This document shows positions 47,191 through 58,000 of a stretch of DNA of 64,000 nt, one piece after another. Positions within the stretch are counted from its first letter, which is position 1. Each line of letters opens with the position of its first letter. The DNA lies in contig JAACJP010000005.1 of assembly GCA_013368375.1 (NCBI GenBank), positions 248,001-312,000 of the forward strand, in the 5' to 3' direction. Origin of the DNA: Tricholomella constricta (Eukaryota; Basidiomycota; Agaricomycetes; Agaricales; Lyophyllaceae). Made by a program: the position numbers and the translations under genes. The notes beneath the pieces are model-generated. The model searched no databases. It saw nothing but the letters and a program-made list of their open reading frames with translations, and was not told the DNA's origin.

Positions 47191-48102
47191 GTGTCAAAGA
47201 TGGCATGAAGACCACGCGACAACCAGCATTGCAAAACATGCAGCATGTCGAGATGATCCCTGTAAGAGTCCAGACCATTGTTGTGAGTATATGGCTGCAT
47301 TGCAGAGATCCAAAAACACACACCAACAACATCTACTCGTACTGACCATTCACTCATTTTTTGGACTTCGTGAATATCGTGCTCAATCTGGAGTGAAAGG
47401 TTGCAAGTAATCAGTACGGAGAGAGAAAGTAACTAGATGAGAATGAACTGCCACAACGTTGCGTTGCCCTCACCTCGGAGCTTCGTGGTAAAAGCGCGGC
47501 TGATGTTTGTTAGAAGTGCATTGTAGATCTCCAAGACAGAGTACCATTTCTCAAGCAAAGTAAGGTCATCACTGCGCGGTACAAGGACATCCTCTTCGAG
47601 TCCCCGATCCTGATAGTCGAAACAAAGCCAACACAAGTTCTCACTAGGCTGATTGACAATCCCGTAGGATTGTCTTGACCATGCCGGCGAAGCTGACCGT
47701 TCCAGCCTATCGTCGAGGCTTCGCTTGACCCAGAAAAAATTAAGCCTGTTTACTTTTACTCAAGTTCAATCAGCGCAGAGCCTCCTGGCGGACGGGAACA
47801 ATGATCATGGAGCATAGTTGAGGTGGTTGACCGTTGAACGTTGAACGTTGAAACGTTGAAACGTTGAGGATTCGGAAGAGCAAACAACACGCCGCCGGTC
47901 CGATTCATCCGGGCCCCCGAGGAATTACAAGCAAGGCCTTGCAGAGCTCAAAAAGTTACCACTATCTTCGAACAAATGTACATTTAATTGCAGCCATAGT
48001 AGCGCTAGCGCAAGGACATCACAATATTTAAAGGTGATGAAGGCTCCGTCGAAGAATTTCCCGGTCCAGACAACGATTGCAAAATTATTCCCCTTGGACT
48101 TT
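47191..48102. other. spacer between the KDZ block and AA9 copy C
   Basis: Holds a 67-codon open frame on - (47433..47636, containing LEKWYSVLEIYNALLTNIS) that could be a stray exon, and a run of CGTTGAA repeats near 47835. No supported gene. Confidence 0.45.
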
Positions 48103-49341
48103 TCACCTCCAGACGACCTGTGATGGGGATAAAATGAGCATATAATCTTGGCGAGAAGCGCAAAAATGGCTTACAGGCCCGGGCTGAACGTATGTGGTAG
48201 GGATGGCTGCAAAAATATTATCAGAAATTTCTGTACTCACCGTCGCAAGAAAAGTGAAGCCTTACGATAATAGATGTCGATGAGGATTCCAGGCTCCTGT
48301 AAATGTATTCAATGCTACCCTCCACGATAAGCGGATAAACAGACATACAGTCCCACTGTAGACTCCGGGAATCGCAACGAGGGGACCAGGAGAACCACTT
48401 CCACCTCCCGTTACGTTGATTTGACCGCAGGCGATGTAAAATTGAGCTTGAGAATGACGATTATCAATCTGATAGCGATAAAATTACAACGACACTTACC
48501 ACCGCCCACAAATGCGGAATCGTGGAGAGCGATGGACTCCATTCTAACGAGGTACCTATATCACAAGGCATAGCCATATTTGTATTTCAGTAAGACAAAG
48601 AAGTGTTTGAGCCGACTGACTGTCCCGATGGGAGCGACTTGGGGACCGTGAAAGTAATGGAGTGTCTAGATAGAAGGTAAGTCAATTACGTTGTCAATCA
48701 AGAACACTACAACTTACTCAATGCAGGGAAGGTGATGGATTTTCCGCCATCGGTAAAAGCGGAAATCTGGTGTACCTGATGAAGATTTCTGTTGAATGTC
48801 ATGTTCTTGTTGATGAAACAGACACATACTTTAAACCATACATTCCCAGATCCATCCCAGGTGGAGACGTCTCCAGGCGCCTTCGCCATGTAGACGTTAA
48901 CGACCTAAGTTGACAATTTAATCACGGTGAAAGGAAGCTATGTTGAGAGAAACCCACCCCGGCGTGGTACATCGGGCCGTTGGCCTGTATACCGAGCTGC
49001 GAGCCTGCAGCAACGTCGATGGTGGAGGCAGTAGCCCCCGCTTCGGATGTGTAACAGCGGAAGTCGATACTTTTGACATTCGTAACCTGAGGAGGGGGGT
49101 TTTATAAGTAAGATCCCGAAGAAGGCAATTTGTCGTACGGGCTCGCGTGAATAGTAATTGTTCGTTCTGCGAACATTCGTCCATTCTGAAGTGGCAACAC
49201 CATTAGCGACCAGTGATGGAAATATGTCTAGCACAAAAAAGAGTCAATGGATGCTAGCGGCCGAAGATGCGTAGGATATGGCTCACAGTGAGCTGAGGCA
49301 ATAGTGCCTAGAGAAAGAACTAGGGAAGCGAGGAGTCTCAT
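48103..49341 (-). pseudogene. AA9 lytic polysaccharide monooxygenase, copy C, with a 4-nt deletion
   Basis: Third AA9 paralog, same eleven-exon order: 49287..49341, 49139..49227, 48958..49086, 48830..48904, 48718..48775, 48621..48665, 48500..48555, 48349..48446, 48266..48296, 48175..48206 and 48103..48117. Signal [17 protein letters not shown], copper-brace His18, second histidine in MYHAG, tyrosine in AQFYIACGQ. Exon 6 is 45 nt instead of the 49 nt of copies A and B: the codons for LPGV are partly lost, so the normal splice pattern shifts the frame for the last third of the protein. Use of a weak donor GTTGTA 4 nt downstream in intron 5 would compensate. Whether it is a pseudogene therefore depends on splicing. 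It ends VVWR instead of AVWSG. Confidence 0.85.
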
Positions 49342-49405
49342 CTCTGGTGCGAGGGTGCGATTGAGGTAAGAGGAGTTGCGGATTGTCATTGGCTCTGCAC
49401 CGATT

Positions 49406-49412
49406 TTTTATA
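49406..49412 (-). promoter_or_regulatory. TATA box of AA9 copy C
   Basis: TATAAAA on the minus strand, 65 bp upstream of the ATG, same spacing as copy B. Confidence 0.55.
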
Positions 49413-51527
49413 CTGCGTCCTCGCGATCTCCCCGGAAAAGCAATCGCATGATAAACGTGAAGAGCCATCCGAATGCTGGCACGCAGAGGCTGGTAGACCT
49501 GCCCTCGCAACATAACACGTGGACCGACCTCGCATGTCGCTGCCTTGCCAGAATTCTAATAGGAGGTCTAGAGCCTCATGTAGTCACCGTCGCCTGACTA
49601 TAAGACACGACATCTGAAGTGGAGTTCCGTAGGCAGACCTGCGTTATCGTGGAACGCGACATATGGGCTGTCAGGAATGACAGTGTACATTCAGAATGTG
49701 TGCGCAAGGAGCACATACCTTCACGCTATCGTGATGGCCTAGTGCTCAAGGGAACCTTGTGGAAAAGGACGTCGACAACCTGGAATACTGCACAGCATAT
49801 GGGCTCGCCCTTCGAAGCCGGTGATTGAAGGAGCTGTCAACACAAAATGCATGCCGCGGTCGCACTGGTCAAAACACAAAGGAGGCGATAAGGGTGTGTG
49901 GCGGTATGTTATTGCAGAAAAGCAAGCACAACGTCGACGGCTGCTGACCGCCGAGCGACTTCTGTACTTCAAACGACTGATCACTGATCTATCGAAAAGG
50001 GACCATCGCACATTGTGGTCGACCTTGTGATCGGGTGTAGAGGCTGATACCATGCAAGACCATGCGAGGCATCGAAGATAACATACGGAAGCGCCAAGAT
50101 ATTGAGGAATGGCCGCAGAGAAATCACGCGAGACCGGCAATTGGAAAAAAGCAGAATATCTACATACCTGATCGCAAGTCTAGATACTTAGGTGGGTGTG
50201 CTTTGAGCGTTGCAAGTGTGCAGAAAGTTCAAAGACTTACCAAATCATGAACTCCTGTTCGTTTTTAAACAGCCGTCGGTAGCGGTGAGTTGGAAGGTGA
50301 TAGCAGATGGTAGATAACCAGAGGGCTAGAATAGAGAACAAGGTAGATGCTAAAAGCCCAGCTAGCCCATCTTGATTTAGGCTTCGGAGTGGTACGCTGG
50401 CATTTGACTGATGTTCGTGAAGCCTGCATTCCCTACTATCTCCCGTCGTGCTTCTCGGATAGTATTCATAGATACACAACGTGACTGCCATCCAGTGTCG
50501 TTGACCTAAATCATAATGATTGAAGGATCATACAGTGCATGTTGTCGACCTTCGACTTCGTTAAGAAAAAACGTCATAATTTAAATTGAGCAGCCGGGAA
50601 AAGTATAATTTAAAACTTATCCAATGGTGAGACATAGACATCGCTCATCCTAGCGACGAGCATTGGTGAAGTTCGGTGCGCATTTCGTGACTTATGACCG
50701 GGGTGGTAATGGAAGGAAGAAAGGACGGCCCGGAAGCCGGATAAAGCGCATCAACGGGGTTGGAACTATGCCGCTCACTGTGCCGCGCGTGCGCCTGTGC
50801 GCGGCCAAACCCTCAGGCTTGCAACTGGGCAGATCTGTTGCTCTATCAAGTTGCCTTCAAGTTTCACAGCTAACACTAGGACACGAATACAGGGCTCTAC
50901 TACAACTTACGATTCAAACTTTGTCAAAGGCCTTCACTGCGACGCGCCATTTCTTTCTCGTCATATTCCCGCAGTTGACCAGGCGAAGTCAACCTTGAGA
51001 TCAGTCCTTCATTCTCCCAATTCTTTAGACCCCTAGAGGACCCAATTAACCGTCAGAGCGTCAGGACCTGGTTGTGCGGATTACTACTGTCGACTTGTAC
51101 TTAAGTTACCAGCTCTAATGCACCTGCTCAGTTCTCGTAGTCTGGAACTTTGTCCTTGTTGGAACTTGGAGATCTCTTCTTTCAAGGCATTCCGATGTTG
51201 CGCGGACACACCTTGATGGAGCTGCCAAGGCAGCGTCCAAGCACTTTCCACGTCTTTATGGCAGTACCTCCGTCGTCACGAGGCCTTCGAAGGTCATCGA
51301 ATGTTCATTGAAAGCCATGGAAGCATTCTTGGTATTCATATGACGCCCACAAGTATCTGGGCAGTACCTCCAGATTTGAATGTAGGAGATGGATATCAAA
51401 CATGGATATGATAACTGGGTATTGTACACCTTGTTATTTCATGGTTCAATGTTCAAGAGAGGATACAGAGACTATACGGGGTCGAGTAGCTAGATAATAT
51501 ACGAATTGGATTCTAACGCGTGGGGTA
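49413..51527. other. no intact gene recognised
   Basis: An 84-codon open frame on - (50237..50491) has one membrane-like segment (GLLASTLFSILALWLSTICY) and ends at a plausible donor GTAAGT, so it could be an exon of a membrane protein. No following exon could be aligned with confidence. The rest shows nothing supported. Confidence 0.4.
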
Positions 51528-52111
51528 TTAAATCTGCGAAGAGGATGATGTGTGAGCAGGAGATATATAAGATCAGGAGCAAATGTTACCTGAGCATCGC
51601 TGGTGATCGCAACGGCGTTCTTAGGTGACGCGGCGACGGCGTACGACGTGCGAGCAATCGCAGAGAGGTCAAGGTCTGGGAGTCCGTTAAATTGGCTAAG
51701 TGGAGCTGAATGGAAGGGCACAACATACTTGCAGTCTTGAGCACGTTCTTCCTGAAATTCCTAGCGGTCTCTAGCTCGTCGTTAGTTACGACACTGTTTG
51801 TCCTCTGCAAGCCAGGCTTCTTCTCCTCAAGGGCTGTAAGCGACACACCATCAGCGACTCGAAATTTCAATAGGTGGACAGCAGCACGTACGTTCAGAGT
51901 GGGAGCTGTTGGACGACGAGTCTACTTCCTCTTCGTACTCGAACTCTTGTTCGTCCATGGCGGCGAAATCGAGAAGCTTGTCGTCAGCCAGGCTTCCCCA
52001 ACTGTGTGCGCCGGCGCCGTTCTTGCGAACAGACTTATCAAAGCCGGACTTGGACTCTGAGCGGTCCCTGATGACGGCGCGGGGGAATGAGGCGCGAGCA
52101 GTACGTGTCAT
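51528..52111 (-). CDS. small Stm1/HABP4-like RNA-binding protein
   Basis: Four exons: 51892..52111, 51729..51833, 51590..51705 and 51528..51533 (ATT plus stop); 148 aa. The N terminus (MTRTARASFPRAVIRDRSES, then KSGFDKSVRKNGAGAHSWGS) has the RSE-K-G-KNGxGxHxWG pattern of the hyaluronan/mRNA-binding (HABP4/PAI-RBP1, Stm1) family, whose members bind ribosomes and RNA. An acidic stretch follows (EQEFEYEEEVDSSSNSS), then a basic helix (ETARNFRKNVLKTA) and a tail with LSAIARTSYAVAASPKN. It lacks the RGG repeats of animal members. Introns are 56-58 nt except the first-called acceptor alternatives near 51706. The last exon holds a single sense codon. Confidence 0.75.
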
Positions 52112-52981
52112 GATGAAAGATTTCGAAATGCACAGACGCGACAGCAGAGGGTTTGAAGGTATTGATATGGGGTGGATGTCGAGTATGTAACTACGGAGCG
52201 TTGGGACTTATATAGCCAGCCGCGTCGGCCCCTGTCTTGGGACCAGGGATTGTGTCAAAATGGAATCACAATGGGCCATCTGGGCTCAGTCTTCCCACAT
52301 TTCGTCCCTTTCATACTGATTTTCGTTGTACGTACCTTTTGCAAGGTTTGTTTCTTTTTATCCCTTTATGTCTTTCAAGACCTTTGTTATCCTGCCTTTC
52401 CCAACAAACTTGTCGTATTGGCGGCTATGATTGTCGGTAAGAATCCGGGGTAAAGGTCGTCGTTGCAGCGCCCCCACACCACGTGCGAATGATCGAGTCT
52501 AACCCAGAATAGTCGGGAACGACGCTCAATCCCAGGCTTTTGCTTGTCAGCGAGTTCTCGTTCACCCAAGGTTATCTAGAACTAGTCAGTGGAAGGATTA
52601 ATACGTGTACGATGTCAGCATGGCTGGAGGCTTTAGATCTTTAGAGGCCACAGAAGGCGTCAATGTAACCATCGTTCAGGCCGTCGCGGATCTCGTGCTT
52701 GAGGAATTGCAATTATACCAGGACTTACCGAACCTGAATTGGAAGTAGAAGTTAATTCCGCCTCTTACCTGCTCAATGCAGTGGAACGGAGCCTTTTAGC
52801 GGGTTCATGTACAAGGCAGAAGATTCGCTTCAAGTGGGAGCTGTTATGAAGTTTGGACAAGCACAGGCAAGGGGTGGTGTAGGACGAGAGTACGGCCCGC
52901 TGAGGCCCAGATATCATCGAGTTTGGGGGGCACACATTCCTCTATCCAAGACAAACCGGTATCTGTGCAGCAAAAGAATTA
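52112..52981. other. intergenic, no gene seen
   Basis: Promoter of the Stm1-like gene and 3' flank of HMG-CoA lyase. Open frames without family features. Confidence 0.5.
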
Positions 52982-54191
52982 TTACAGTTTTACTTTGGGA
53001 TCGCTCTCCTCGCGCTGCCTCCTAGCACGAATGGCGCGGCCCGCACGGCTGACGCTGTCACGGCCTAACTTCTCGCTGATCCACCATCCGATGTTGACCA
53101 TGTCATCGAGGTTGATCGTGCCATTGTTAGAGCCCGCGACCTGGTAGTGAGAATCCCTAAGCGCGTAGAGGACATCTTCCGTAGCGACGTTGCCTGTTGC
53201 ACCCGGAGAGTATGGACACCCGCCCAGGCCACCTACGGACGAATCGATAGTCCTGACACCCTGCGCAAGGGCCGCGAATACGTTCGCGACAGCCGTCCCG
53301 TACGTGTCGTGGAACTAGAAAGTGGTTAGCATCATCATGAACCATGAGAACAGATCTCCTCACATGTCCCTGATAAAAGGTACGCCAGTCAGCCATGCAC
53401 AGGTGAATTGAGGCGGGCAGCTCACAGCAAGTTTCTCAACCGGCACACCCTTCTTGACTTCTTCAATCATCTCTGCCACCTTGTTCGGTGTTCCCTGCCC
53501 AACCGTATCACCAAGGCTGACTTCATAGCACCCCATATCTGCCAACGCCTTCGCAACCTCCCTGACGCGCTTGAAATCCACAGGGCCAGAGTACGGGCAC
53601 GCGATAGCGACACTGACGTACCCCCGGACGCGCAGCCCACGGTCCAACGCAGCCCGCGCGACGGGTTCCAACCGCAGCAGGGACTCCGCCGTCGTCGTAT
53701 TGAGGTTCGCGCGGGTGAAGGCGTCCGTCGCGGCCGTGAATATCGAGATCTCATCCGAGATTGGGGGCGTGAGTTTCGTCTCATCGAGCACGGTAAAAAG
53801 ATTGTCGAGGCCCTTTTGGTTCGGTACAAGGACGGCGTAACGGACGCCCGGTAATCGTTCCATCCTCGTAATGACCTCTGAAGTACCACCCATCTGGAAA
53901 ACTCAAGTCAACACCACTAAATTATGGTAGAATAAAACAATGCACCTGTGGGACCCACTTGGGGCTCACAAAGCTCCCTGTTTCGATGTTCTGAGCTCCG
54001 GCTCTCGCAAGACGGTTGATGAGCTCGACTTTGACGTCAACTGGGATGACACCCTTCTCATTCTGGAGACCATCTCGAGGGCCGACCTCAACAATATTAA
54101 CCAGGTTGTTAGACGCTGATGCCGTGGCAAAGGTCCTCCGCCTGGTCAACCGTGTGGAACGGAGAGCACATCTTGTCGTTTGCGAGAACAT
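52982..54191 (-). CDS. HMGCL: hydroxymethylglutaryl-CoA lyase
   Basis: Cleaves HMG-CoA to acetoacetate and acetyl-CoA, the last step of leucine breakdown, in mitochondria. Four exons: 53946..54191, 53426..53893, a 6-nt exon at 53364..53369 (GH) and 52982..53314; all phase 0, 350 aa. The N terminus [20 protein letters not shown] is a mitochondrial targeting peptide. Active-site text: [12 protein letters not shown] (Arg39, Asp40), [21 protein letters not shown]. The metal-binding HxH (His240, His242) is built by joining GH of the 6-nt exon to FHDTYG. The catalytic Cys273 lies in [15 protein letters not shown]. The 6-nt exon has a normal acceptor (ATCAG) and donor (GTGAGG); without it the HxH motif would be lost. 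The end, KVKL, only resembles a peroxisomal signal. Confidence 0.93.
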
Positions 54192-54384
54192 TCGAACGAG
54201 ACGGATTGGATAGCCCTAATCCATGGAGGCTTTTATATGTCGGACTAGAGCCGAATTCGAAGTTTTGACTACTCACTGGAGGTAAGTGAAGTAGAAATAG
54301 AGCGTCGAGCTTGACAGCTCTTGACTGTTGCTTGACTTGTTAGCGTGTCGGGGGAGCGGATCTGCTCCGGCCTTCGGCCGAAAC

Positions 54385-54477
54385 ATGGACGCTGTGTGGA
54401 AATTGCGTCTATATTCGGCCGACGAGAGGAAGCCTTTGCCAATTGAGGACAAACAACACGCATTCCAAATCAAGCAG
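54385..54477 (+). CDS. possible orphan first exon
   Basis: 31 codons from an ATG (MDAVWKLRLYSADERKPLPI) to a donor GTAAGG, divergent from HMG-CoA lyase. No second exon was found before the retrotransposon at 54677, which may have landed in this gene. Weak. Confidence 0.2.
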
Positions 54478-54676
54478 GTAAGGACTTCCGCGTTATACTT
54501 CGCGTGGCGACGTCATCTCATATTCTAGTGCTATATGAACCACTCTGAACAAAAAAATAATGTGCCAGTGTCATAGTCTATTGCTAGGGTAGGGGTATGT
54601 ATAGACTGTGTCGAGTCTCAATCTAAACTCGTGTTACCAATGCTGAGCTCCGTCATATGTTCCCCAACGACCGGCT

Positions 54677-55005
54677 TGTTAGAATCTATACCGTTGGATC
54701 ACTATAAGTGAACGATAAGTATCCTTAGTCTCGTATAAGCGACTAATATTATTTGTGGACCGTACCTATAAGTGAACGATAAGTATCTACACTATAGTTA
54801 GTTACGTGTCCGTGAGTGGGATAAATGTAGACTACTCACCCTTAGTCTCGTATAAGCGACTAAGGGTATCTAAAGGTATGGTAGGGTATATATATATGTG
54901 TACTGTAAATAAAGAGTCCTTTGTTATAAGTAAGATGAAAGGAAATAGACCGTGAATGGTCGAGCCGACACAAAGGGTGTGTTCGGTGCTCTCCGCATTC
55001 CAACA
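54677..55005 (-). repeat. 3' LTR
   Basis: 329 bp, TG...CA ends. Contains an internally repeated phrase ATAAGTGAACGATAAGTATC and CTTAGTCTCGTATAAGCG. Its copy at 59807 appears identical. Confidence 0.95.
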
Positions 55006-55017
55006 CTCCTCCTCACC
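55006..55017 (-). other. polypurine tract
   Basis: GGTGAGGAGGAG on the minus strand, directly before the 3' LTR, as expected for plus-strand priming. Confidence 0.7.
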
Positions 55018-55052
55018 GAATACACACTCCTCCTCGAATGGAATCTGGGTCG

Positions 55053-58000
55053 TTAAAATAGGCCTAGCAGAGCGCGGAGACGGACGAATAGTGGGCGTTC
55101 GAGTGGTTTAGTAAACAAGTCCGCGACATTATGTTTAGTGTTGACGTAGCGAACGTTTATCTCCTGGGATTGGACGCATTCGCGGAGGAAATGGTACTTG
55201 ATATCAACATGTTTGACGCGGGCGTGGAAGAGCGAGTCTTCTGAGAGATTAATCGCGGTGTTGTTGTCGCATAGGATAGTGGTAGGTGTGGGTGTCTCGT
55301 ATCCGATCGCGTTCAGTAGCGCTCGGAGCCATATGCACTCTTGTGCTGCCTCGAAGGCAGCCATGTATTCCGCTTCGCAAGATGACGCCGCGACTGTTTT
55401 CTGTTTTCGCGCCGCCCAAGAAATAGCGCCCGAGCCGAGACTCCAAGTGTATCCGCCAATGCTCCGTCTAGTGTTGAGGCAGTTTGCCCAGTCTGAATCG
55501 GTGAATCCGACGAGGGAGATGGGTAGCGTTCCTCCAAGATGAAGTTTCAGATCGCGGGTTCCCTTCAGATAACGCACCAGGCGGATTGCGGCATTCCAGT
55601 GTACAGTTGAATATGAGTCGACGAATTGTGTGAGTTGCTGAACGGCGTAAGCTATGTCTGGTCGCGTGGATATGGCTAAGTATAGGAGGCACCCGACGAG
55701 GGAGCGGTAGGGGAGTTTGGCGACGGCGATCTGTTCGTCTGGAGATAGGGATGCGCGATCTACTCGCCTTAGTTTCAAACCATGTTCCATGGGGAGCGAT
55801 AGTGGAGTGGCGTCTTGTTGACGGAAGAGATGGATTGTTTTATCGATGAGGGCGGTTTGAGACAGCTTGACGGTGTTGTTGGGGCGATCCCATTCAACAG
55901 CAATGCCGACGACGAATCTAGGGGTGCCAAGATCTGAAATAGTCCAAACGCTGCGCATTTGTTCTTTGAAGCAATTGTTTTCGGCTTCGTTGCTGGCGAT
56001 CGCTAGGAAATCATCGACATGTACAGCTGCGATGATTGTGCCCGTGTCAGTTTTGCGGTAATAGATGCATGACTCGCACGCTAGACGGGTGAATCCCCAG
56101 GAGATCATGTTGTCGTTCAAGGTCTGGTTCCATATCCGTCCGCTCTGTTTCATCCCATAAAGTCCGCGTACGAGGCACCATACCCAGCCTTCCTTCCCTT
56201 CTTCCTCGAATCCAAGTGGTTGTTCCATGTATTGGATCTCGTCCGTGGGCAGTAGGCCGTATAAGAAAGCAGTCTTGACGTCTATCTGCATGGCATGCCA
56301 TCCTTTAGTAGCGGCAAGGTGTAGTAGTACTCGCCAAGATTCCATTCGTGCGGTCGGTGAGGTCGTCTTAGTGTAATCCTTCCCGTAGATCTGCTCGTAT
56401 CCTTTGAAGACGAGCCGGACTTTGAACCGTACGGGTTTGCCGTTCTCGTCGCGCTTGATTTTGAAGACCGGTCGGCCTTTTCTAATCTTGTGGCCTTGTG
56501 GGACTTCTGATCGAGGAATCAGTTTGTATACTCCCATGTCTTTCAGCGATTTAAGTTCTTCTCTGTATCCTTCCTCCCATTTTGCTGCATCCGCTGACTT
56601 TTGTGCCTCCTCCCATGTTTTCGGCTCGTCCTCGAACTCTAGGTCCCTCGGATCAATCCCGCCTTGATCGATGATGGCTGCCAAGGCTCGATCATGATCG
56701 GTTTCGGAGTGATGGGGCTCGGGTCCTCGGTCTACAGGGTCCGGTTCTGGGTCAGCTATGGCGTCATCGGCGGGTGCCTCGCGTCGTTCCGCTCTGGCCG
56801 CCTTGATGCGTTCTGCGCTTGCCTTTGACTCTGCGATGGCGCGTTCTAAGCGGGTAGTGCTGGTGGGATCGGCTTTCTGTGAGGGTTGTGTCGTCCGTCC
56901 GGAGCGTCTAGGTTCCACCGGCGGTGTTGGAAGTGTTGGTTGCGGGGGTTCGGCTTCAGCGGTTGTTGGATAGAAGTCGTGTTCATCATCGTTATCCATG
57001 GTAAGTGGTTGTTCTGTTGCGCCGTCACTGATCTCTTGTATTGTCGTAGGTTTGCGCTCGGTTGATGGTGGTATATTTGGGAGATGACCGTCGTGGCTGT
57101 CGAGGAAACGAACATGATAGGAACTGTAGACTTTTCCGGAGGGTTTATGGTAGCATCGGTATTCCTTCGCATTGGGATTATAGCCGATCAGGATACATTC
57201 GATAGACCGCTCGTAGATCTTCGGATTGTTTCGGTTTTGGATCAGGACGAAGGCACGACAGCCGATTTCCCTCATGTACGAGTAGTTCGGCGGTCGGTCA
57301 TGCCAGGCTTCGTATGCTGATTTGCCTTTCAGGGATTTCGTAGCGGTTCTTTCGTGGAGATAGCATGCCGTGAGATAGAATTCGTCCCACATATTGGGCG
57401 GGCAACCGGCTGCGATGCGCATTGTGCGCACTTTGTTATTGAGCGTGCGATGCATACGCTCGACGCGCCCCATGTGCGCTGATGTATACGGTGCGCCGAA
57501 CTGTTGCGCGCCGCCTTGCGCTTTGAGCCATGCTTCCATTTTGTGCCCAGAGAGTTCCCCATCATGTCCCGTGCAATACATTCCGACTTTAAGTCCGGTT
57601 TCTCGTTCCCTAGCCCTTTCCCAAGCTTTGAGTTCCTCTAGCGCGTCGCTTTTTAGCTTAAGAGGGATCGACCAGGGTTTGTTGGAATAATCATCGACAA
57701 GGTTCATCATGTAGTTATATCCATTGCGAGATTGTACATCCGCCTTCCCAGTAAGGTCAATCCAAACGATACCCAGTTTCCTCGTTGCCCTGTGCCCCTC
57801 CCCTTCTTCACGTATCTTTGGAACAGGTGTCCTGGTCTGTTTTCCAAGGATGCACGAGTCACATTTTTGTGGAAGGGGGAGGGATGTAGAGGGCATACCT
57901 GCGATCATGCCGGCTTTCACCATTTTGTTCACGGTCTGGTAATTGGCATGACCAAGGCGACGGTGCCAGGTCTCGAGGTTCGGAGCATGTTGCGTAGAGT

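Larger units (their letters stand above)
26000..47200. mobile_element. large composite KDZ-type transposon block (limits approximate)
   Basis: Inferred unit. It holds X1 and X2 on the minus strand and X3 plus the KDZ transposase on the plus strand, in divergent pairs, with the transposase end and the X1 end facing outward. The two outer flanks carry short related motifs in opposite orientation: AGCCTA(T/C) and AGTCTACC at 26080-26430, TAGGCT and GTAGACT at 46720-47190. KDZ elements (Kyakuja-Dileera-Zisupton) are a known fungal class that carries accessory genes beside the transposase. Exact terminal repeats and a target duplication were not found, so the outer limits are only estimates. Two other elements are nested inside. 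It separates AA9 copies B and C. Confidence 0.55.

Noticed and set aside
49739..50491. Fourth DUF6533-type gene upstream of AA9 copy C
   Set aside because: One membrane segment and a donor are present, but no exon could be aligned with the known copies.
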